Virus record (IMG/VR): IMGVR_UViG_3300046808_000947
Coordinates: 1-25,691 of that record
Length of the DNA: 25,691 bases
Direction: 5' to 3' (one strand)
Source of the DNA: a virus
Both the position numbers and the translations under genes were made by a program. Positions 21,742 to 25,691 of this stretch are shown here, in pieces. Numbering within the stretch: the first letter of the stretch is position 1; each line of letters starts with the position of its first letter. The notes beneath the pieces are model-generated. The model ran no database searches. It was not told where the DNA came from and saw nothing but the letters and a program-made list of their open reading frames with translations.

Positions 21742-23541
21742 TTAAGCCTCAATGTATGAAACGTTATTTTGTTTTACCACATACACTTTTTCTAATAGTG
21801 GATGAGTAAACCCATGGCTAACTAAAAAGGTATTTAAACTATCTTCTTTAATTAGTGTTTCAATTAATTTTTCTTTACCATCTACATCAAGTGCTTCAAC
21901 AGTTTCGTCTAGTATCAGCAAATTGATTCTGCTATTACTAATAGACTGCATCAGTCTACGAATAGCTAAAAGTGTAGCTGCATTGACTCTGGCACGCTCA
22001 CCACCACTAAGTGCCATTATATCAATGTCTTTTCCGTTATCAGTAATAATTACGTTTAATTTGTCTTTGTTACTAACTTGGAACATTAATTGAAATCTGC
22101 CATCACTTAGATCAACCAAGTACTGATTTGTTAGTTGTTCTAAGTCTTTTACTAAACTCTCAATCTTATAAGCAACTAATCCATTAGTGCTAAAAGTTTT
22201 GCCTAAAATACTAAGTGTGCCCATACGCTCACTTAGTTCATGAAGCGTACCAGCATTAGTTTCTAGTTCTTCATTAAACTCTAAAAGCTGTTTGCTGATA
22301 GTTTCAATTTTGGCATTATGATTTTGTGCAGTTTTATTATATTCTGCAACTTCTTTTAGTTTTGCACTGGCTTCTTTTTGCTTTTTGCGTGCTGCGGCTA
22401 ACTGTTGTTCTAGTTCATTTTTATCATAGACTTGTGTGGGCAATGTAACATCAATTAGTCTATAATACTTTTCCCAGTTTTCTTGAGCAGTTGCGGCACT
22501 TGTATAAGCTTTTTCTTCAAGTTCTAGTGTTTTGATTAAGCTGCTAAGCTCTGCTAGTTTTGCATTGTGTTGTTCAACACTACGATTTTGTTCGTCTACT
22601 AACAGTTTTACTTTGTCATCATCAATGTTGCTTAAGCAAGTAGGGCATGTGCCATGCAATGCCTTCATCTTTTTAACAAATGCTGTAGCGGTTGCAATAT
22701 CTTTGTTTATAACAGCAACTTCACTTCGATACTCTTGTAATACTGCGGCATTAGGCTTGGCTGGAACCGGCACTAATACAATTTGATTTTGCAGTTGCTT
22801 GTACAAGTTATTGTCGTTAATCTTTTTATTGTTAACGTCAATATCGGAAATTTGTTTGTCTAGTGTAGCAATTTCTGCAACAAGTTCGTCGTCTAACTCA
22901 GGCTCTTCTAGTAATGGTTTTTCAGTTAAATCAAAGTTTTCGTACTTGTTTAACCAACTGGTAATAGTGTTAACTTTAGCCTCAGCCGCAGCAATTTCTT
23001 TACCTAAGCCAACACTGATTTCTTTAAACAAATCACTTGCACGAGTATAAATATCTAAATCAAAAAAGTCCATTAAGAACTTTTTGCGATTAGCGTCTGT
23101 GGCAGTTAAAAACTCTAAACTGCTAGCATTACTTTGATAAACAATCTGTGCAAATGCTTTGTGGTCAATACCAATTAGTTCTTCAATGGTTTTATAAGTA
23201 GCAGTTGCAGTATGTGCACTAATATCTAGTTTTCCTCGAAACAGTTTAACAGTTTGTGTTGTTCCACGAACACTGCGAATAGTATAATCTACACCATCTT
23301 TTGCAAAGTCTAGTTCGATAGAGTAAGCTTTGTCTTGCACATAACGATTAAGAATATCTGACTTTTTAATACCTTTAGAATTCTTGTTAAATAAAACTTC
23401 TTCTAAGATTAATGCAATGCTGCTTTTGCCATGACCGTTTTTGCCTACTAATTGTGTTAGTGGCGAACTGTTAAAAGTAATAGAGTTATCTGCGCCATAA
23501 CTAAAAGCATTAGACCAGCGCATCTGTTTTAATTCAATCAT
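21742..23541 (-). CDS. SbcC/Rad50-like ATPase, recombination endonuclease large subunit
   Basis: A 599-residue SMC-type protein. Walker A GKNGHGKS is at 33-40, and long coiled-coil arms run at about 175-295 and 310-440. The zinc hook C299-P-T-C302 lies between the arms, with ABC signature LSGGE at 511-515 and Walker B LLILDE at 541-546, followed by TVEALD. It corresponds to T4 gp46 and T5 D13-type partners. With the gp47-like nuclease it would process DNA ends for recombination-dependent replication. It overlaps the glutaredoxin stop by four bases (ATGA), and ends 3 bp before a small gene. Length is typical of phage versions and far shorter than E. coli SbcC. Confidence 0.92.
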   Translation of the reverse strand: MIELKQMRWSNAFSYGADNSITFNSSPLTQLVGKNGHGKSSIALILEEVLFNKNSKGIKKSDILNRYVQDKAYSIELDFAKDGVDYTIRSVRGTTQTVKLFRGKLDISAHTATATYKTIEELIGIDHKAFAQIVYQSNASSLEFLTATDANRKKFLMDFFDLDIYTRASDLFKEISVGLGKEIAAAEAKVNTITSWLNKYENFDLTEKPLLEEPELDDELVAEIATLDKQISDIDVNNKKINDNNLYKQLQNQIVLVPVPAKPNAAVLQEYRSEVAVINKDIATATAFVKKMKALHGTCPTCLSNIDDDKVKLLVDEQNRSVEQHNAKLAELSSLIKTLELEEKAYTSAATAQENWEKYYRLIDVTLPTQVYDKNELEQQLAAARKKQKEASAKLKEVAEYNKTAQNHNAKIETISKQLLEFNEELETNAGTLHELSERMGTLSILGKTFSTNGLVAYKIESLVKDLEQLTNQYLVDLSDGRFQLMFQVSNKDKLNVIITDNGKDIDIMALSGGERARVNAATLLAIRRLMQSISNSRINLLILDETVEALDVDGKEKLIETLIKEDSLNTFLVSHGFTHPLLEKVYVVKQNNVSYIEA

Positions 23542-23780
23542 AGCTTTTGCAAATACTCTTGTAGTTCTTTTAGTCCGCCTAAGTGTGTGCCATTTACAAA
23601 AATTTGCGGCACTGTACGAGCATTAGGTATTTTTTGAAAAAACTGTTGTTTGGCTTCAGGCGAGCTATCTACTAGTACTTCTGTTACAGTGTAACCACGA
23701 TTCTTTAGCAGTGCTTTACTCATTGTACACGCAGGACAGTTCTTTTGCGAGTAAATTTCAAATGTATAGTTTTGATTCAT
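23538..23780 (-). CDS. glutaredoxin
   Basis: An 80-residue thioredoxin-fold protein: FEIYSQKNCPACTMSKALL with the dithiol C15-P-A-C18, the cis-proline motif TVPQIFVNG at about 56-64 and the GG motif in HLGGLKEL. It reduces disulfides with glutathione or thioredoxin reductase and can recharge ribonucleotide reductase, which here has the C646/C651 pair. It lies between the gp47 and gp46 genes, overlapping gp47 by 23 bp and gp46 by 4 bp. The CPAC motif is a variant of CPYC and also occurs in NrdH-type redoxins. Confidence 0.9.
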   Translation of the reverse strand: MNQNYTFEIYSQKNCPACTMSKALLKNRGYTVTEVLVDSSPEAKQQFFQKIPNARTVPQIFVNGTHLGGLKELQEYLQKL

Positions 23781-24711
23781 AGTTATTAAACTCTTGTATT
23801 ACCGTGTCAATAGTTTCTGGTGGCAATTGAAGAATATAAGTTAAGTATTCACGAACTTCTTCTGCAAGCCCCATTTCACTGTCTAGTATCAGTGCAGTTT
23901 CTGTACTGCGTTTTACAACTTTTTTGTCGATTAAGTCAGTATCTTGCAGAGTTGATAGTTCTGCCAAGTCACCTTCCACCTCGTAAATTGTATGATGATA
24001 GTCAGTTTGTGGGGTTGCATCACCAACTTTTACAGATTTGCGAACCAGTTGCGGTAATTTGAGCTCAACCCACTCATGATCCAGTGTGTTAGTATCAAAG
24101 ATAATAATGCCGGTAGAAACAACAGACCTGTGAAAACTAGTAGTGGCAGGACTACCAGGATAAAGAATATTAGCTTGACAATTTTCATAACTATGCAAGT
24201 CTCCTGCTAAAACTACCTGCCACTGCTGAAAACGTTCAACAGGTACTTCAGCTTTAACGTGTGGAGGTATATCGCCGCGAACATGTGTTAGTAACACAGG
24301 TGCACTAAACTGTGCAAAATCAGCGGTTTTTAGGTGATTGTAAGGCAGCACATCTACACGACCACTACAAATTGTTGTGGGTTCGTCTAAGATTTGTACT
24401 AGTGGGTTTAATCGGTTAGTAACTGTTTTTAAGTTTGACAAAAATGTTGTGTCTTTTTTCAACATTTCATGGTTGCCACTGTAAATGTACGTGGGTATTT
24501 GGCAACTACTAACAAACTCAAAGTAAACTTCTAGCTCTTGCATATTTGGCAGTTTGTCAAATATATCTCCACCAACTACCAATAAGTCACAACGAGCTTG
24601 TAGTTTTTCAATTTCTTGCCATAACAGTTTGTAACGGTTTAGTGCCCATTCTGCGGGAACATTCTTTTGTCCCAGTTTAATATGAACATCGGCTGTAAAT
24701 AGTAATTTCAT
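23758..24711 (-). CDS. SbcD/Mre11-like nuclease, recombination endonuclease small subunit
   Basis: A 317-residue metallophosphoesterase. Metal ligands match the family: D8 and H10 (FTADVHI), D49 (GGDIFD), N80-H81 (SGNHE), H143 (LLTHVRGD) and H173 (AGDLHSY). It is the T4 gp47 / T5 D12-type partner of the gp46-like ATPase. I chose the ATG at 24711 (MKLLFTADVH), the usual family start; an in-frame GTG at 24747 would lie in the loop of the upstream hairpin. No strong ribosome binding site precedes it. It overlaps glutaredoxin by 23 bp. Confidence 0.92.
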   Translation of the reverse strand: MKLLFTADVHIKLGQKNVPAEWALNRYKLLWQEIEKLQARCDLLVVGGDIFDKLPNMQELEVYFEFVSSCQIPTYIYSGNHEMLKKDTTFLSNLKTVTNRLNPLVQILDEPTTICSGRVDVLPYNHLKTADFAQFSAPVLLTHVRGDIPPHVKAEVPVERFQQWQVVLAGDLHSYENCQANILYPGSPATTSFHRSVVSTGIIIFDTNTLDHEWVELKLPQLVRKSVKVGDATPQTDYHHTIYEVEGDLAELSTLQDTDLIDKKVVKRSTETALILDSEMGLAEEVREYLTYILQLPPETIDTVIQEFNNYESKLYI

Positions 24712-24725
24712 TTTTTGCAGGCAAG

Positions 24726-24759
24726 AAAGCCGCCTAGATTGTGGCACCTAGGCGGCTTT
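24726..24759 (-). terminator. inter-gene hairpin after ssb, possible partial terminator
   Basis: A perfect 12-bp stem (AAAGCCGCCTAG with CTAGGCGGCTTT) and a 10-base loop, between the SSB stop and the gp47-like start. In the - strand direction the stem is followed by only a broken T run (CTTTCTTGCC), so it is probably a leaky terminator or RNA-stabilising hairpin that makes SSB more abundant than the downstream proteins. It is also close to symmetric on the + strand (followed by TTTTGG). Confidence 0.7.
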
Positions 24760-24762
24760 TGG

Positions 24763-25404
24763 TTATCCAAGCTCTTTAACAGCTTCGCGATCAGTACTAG
24801 TATCAGTTTCTTCCGTATCAGACTCTGTGGTGATCTTTTCCAAGAGTGCTAAGACTTCATCGGCTGAGGGTCGAGGAAACTTTTCGTCAATATTTTTTGC
24901 AGCGTCAGCAAGACTACGCTCATCATCACTAAGCGCACGGGCTTTGCAACGAAGAACTTGCAATTGATACTCTACGTTGAAAGGCAGAGGACCAGTCTTT
25001 ACTCGCTTAAACACCACATCCCAACCAGAATCATAATCTGTAGGATCGCCCAAATCTTCTGCTGCAGTAACAATTTGCTCAAACAGCTTCTTTTTAAGAT
25101 TAAGTGCTACTACTTTACCTTGTTTAACATCAATACAATTAACAGCATAGCTCCAATTGCATTTCAGATCAGGAAAATACTTGGGAACATGATCGGTTTC
25201 CAAGTTATCAAACTTTTCTTTTTCACGACTAAAAGCCAAACACTCAACAGGAATATCTTTGTTGTTAGTGCCCTTAAGCCAGTAAATATACCGTGGAAGA
25301 ACACCGCCAATCAGTCGTACTACATTTTCGCCGTCTTTATATTCGTAAGACTCTACTTTGTTAGATTGTGCCTTGCCTTTGGTTTGTTTAAATGAGAGTG
25401 CCAT
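24763..25404 (-). CDS. single-stranded DNA-binding protein, gp32-like
   Basis: A 213-residue protein. A basic N-terminus (MALSFKQTKGKAQSNK) is followed by a conserved core with RLIGGVLPRYIYWLKG, FPDLKCNWSYAVNCIDV, LNLKKKLFEQI, AAEDLGDPTDYDSGWDV and VKTGPLPFNVEYQLQVL. It ends in an acidic tail (TTESDTEETDTSTDREAV), as in T4 gp32 and other SSBs. The core resembles the SSBs of T4-like and marine phages. It covers ssDNA during replication and recruits partners through the acidic tail. It is followed by a hairpin and the gp47-like gene. Its start overlaps the partial upstream gene by 17 bp. Confidence 0.85.
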   Translation of the reverse strand: MALSFKQTKGKAQSNKVESYEYKDGENVVRLIGGVLPRYIYWLKGTNNKDIPVECLAFSREKEKFDNLETDHVPKYFPDLKCNWSYAVNCIDVKQGKVVALNLKKKLFEQIVTAAEDLGDPTDYDSGWDVVFKRVKTGPLPFNVEYQLQVLRCKARALSDDERSLADAAKNIDEKFPRPSADEVLALLEKITTESDTEETDTSTDREAVKELG

Positions 25405-25690
25405 TTACTTTTTTATCCTCGTACTTGAAGTGTAAGCGGTTATTTTTAATTGTTAATAAATTATTGTGCTTTATGTTTTGTATATTTATATCAGGCAAGA
25501 AACTTAAATCTAGATCTACTTTGCCGTATAATTTATACATAGCGTATGATCTTCTAGCAGCTAGTTTTATGTATTGTACTATATACAGTACGTCTGTTAA
25601 TTTGTCGCTAAATAGATCATTGGGATTTACTAAAAAACTGTTACCATGTATACTTTGTTTTAGTGGCTTGTACTTTTGGCTTGCATTTTT
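25388..25690 (-). CDS. unknown protein, C-terminal part (5' end beyond window)
   Basis: The - strand frame is open for 100 codons from the right edge to a TAA at 25388-25390, with no stop although the region is AT-rich. It overlaps the SSB start by 17 bp, as phage genes often do. The visible part contains HGNSFLVNPNDLFSDKLTDV, then a helical stretch (LYIVQYIKLAARRSYAMYKL) and a basic C-terminus (NNRLHFKYEDKK, ending VNGTLI). I recognise no family; the start is outside the window. In T4 the genes before the SSB gene include a helicase loader, but no such similarity is visible here. Confidence 0.65.
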   Translation of the reverse strand, partial: KNASQKYKPLKQSIHGNSFLVNPNDLFSDKLTDVLYIVQYIKLAARRSYAMYKLYGKVDLDLSFLPDINIQNIKHNNLLTIKNNRLHFKYEDKKVNGTLI

Positions 25691-25691
25691 A

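Noticed and set aside
25483-25490. TATAAATA on the - strand, the T4 late promoter consensus
   Set aside because: It lies inside an open reading frame in AT-rich DNA; the same octamer occurs inside a + strand gene at 2692-2699. No sigma gp55-like gene is visible.

Overview
The window is a piece of a tailed-phage (Caudoviricetes) genome. It is AT-rich, densely packed, and split into two convergent blocks. The + strand (1-16235) carries late genes: tail tip or fibre proteins, receptor-binding and adhesin proteins, a lysis cassette and PhoH. The - strand (16268-25691) carries early/middle genes for DNA replication, recombination and nucleotide metabolism. The blocks meet at a strong hairpin at 16237-16269 that can terminate transcription from both sides. 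I saw no tRNA, rRNA, integrase, transposase or CRISPR array. Heavy use of TTA/CTA leucine codons and frequent CTAG tetramers point away from an enterobacterial host. The B12-dependent (class II) ribonucleotide reductase suggests a host that makes or imports cobalamin, and an aquatic bacterium is a guess.

Late block. 3-1850 is the C-terminal part of a gpJ-like tail tip/fibre protein with tandem repeats and a glycine-rich adhesin domain; it is cut by the left edge. Two small tail-associated proteins, a hypothetical protein and a cupin-fold protein follow in tightly overlapping order, then a beta-rich structural protein. An intrinsic terminator (3961-3996) and a near-perfect sigma-70 promoter (4000-4028) then break the operon. 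Downstream lie a multi-pass membrane protein, a membrane-anchored coiled-coil protein, a baseplate-like protein, a short collagen-like protein and two large fibre proteins that share an N-terminal motif. Next comes a run of small structural proteins (9512-12351) and a two-domain LamG-like adhesin (12365-13996). A 3-TM holin and a GH24 endolysin form the lysis pair. PhoH and a conserved protein of unknown function close the block.

Early/middle block, read right to left. A partial unknown gene overlaps a gp32-like ssDNA-binding protein. An inter-gene hairpin separates that gene from the Mre11/SbcD-like nuclease (gp47), which is followed by glutaredoxin, the SbcC/Rad50-like ATPase (gp46), a small unknown protein and a PD-(D/E)XK nuclease. 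A second sigma-70-like promoter (20984-21012) then opens an operon of 5'-3' exonuclease, dUTPase, a small unknown protein, a class II aldolase, an SGNH hydrolase, AdoCbl-dependent ribonucleotide reductase and a short unknown protein, ending at the shared terminator.

Functionally, the - strand block supplies dNTPs (RNR, dUTPase, glutaredoxin) and processes DNA ends (gp46/gp47, exonuclease, SSB, nuclease). The + strand block builds the host-recognition apparatus and releases progeny. The most curious points are the cupin protein in the tail operon, the promoter-driven membrane/coiled-coil pair, the RNR-SGNH-aldolase gene trio and the near-identical tandem repeats in the fibre genes.
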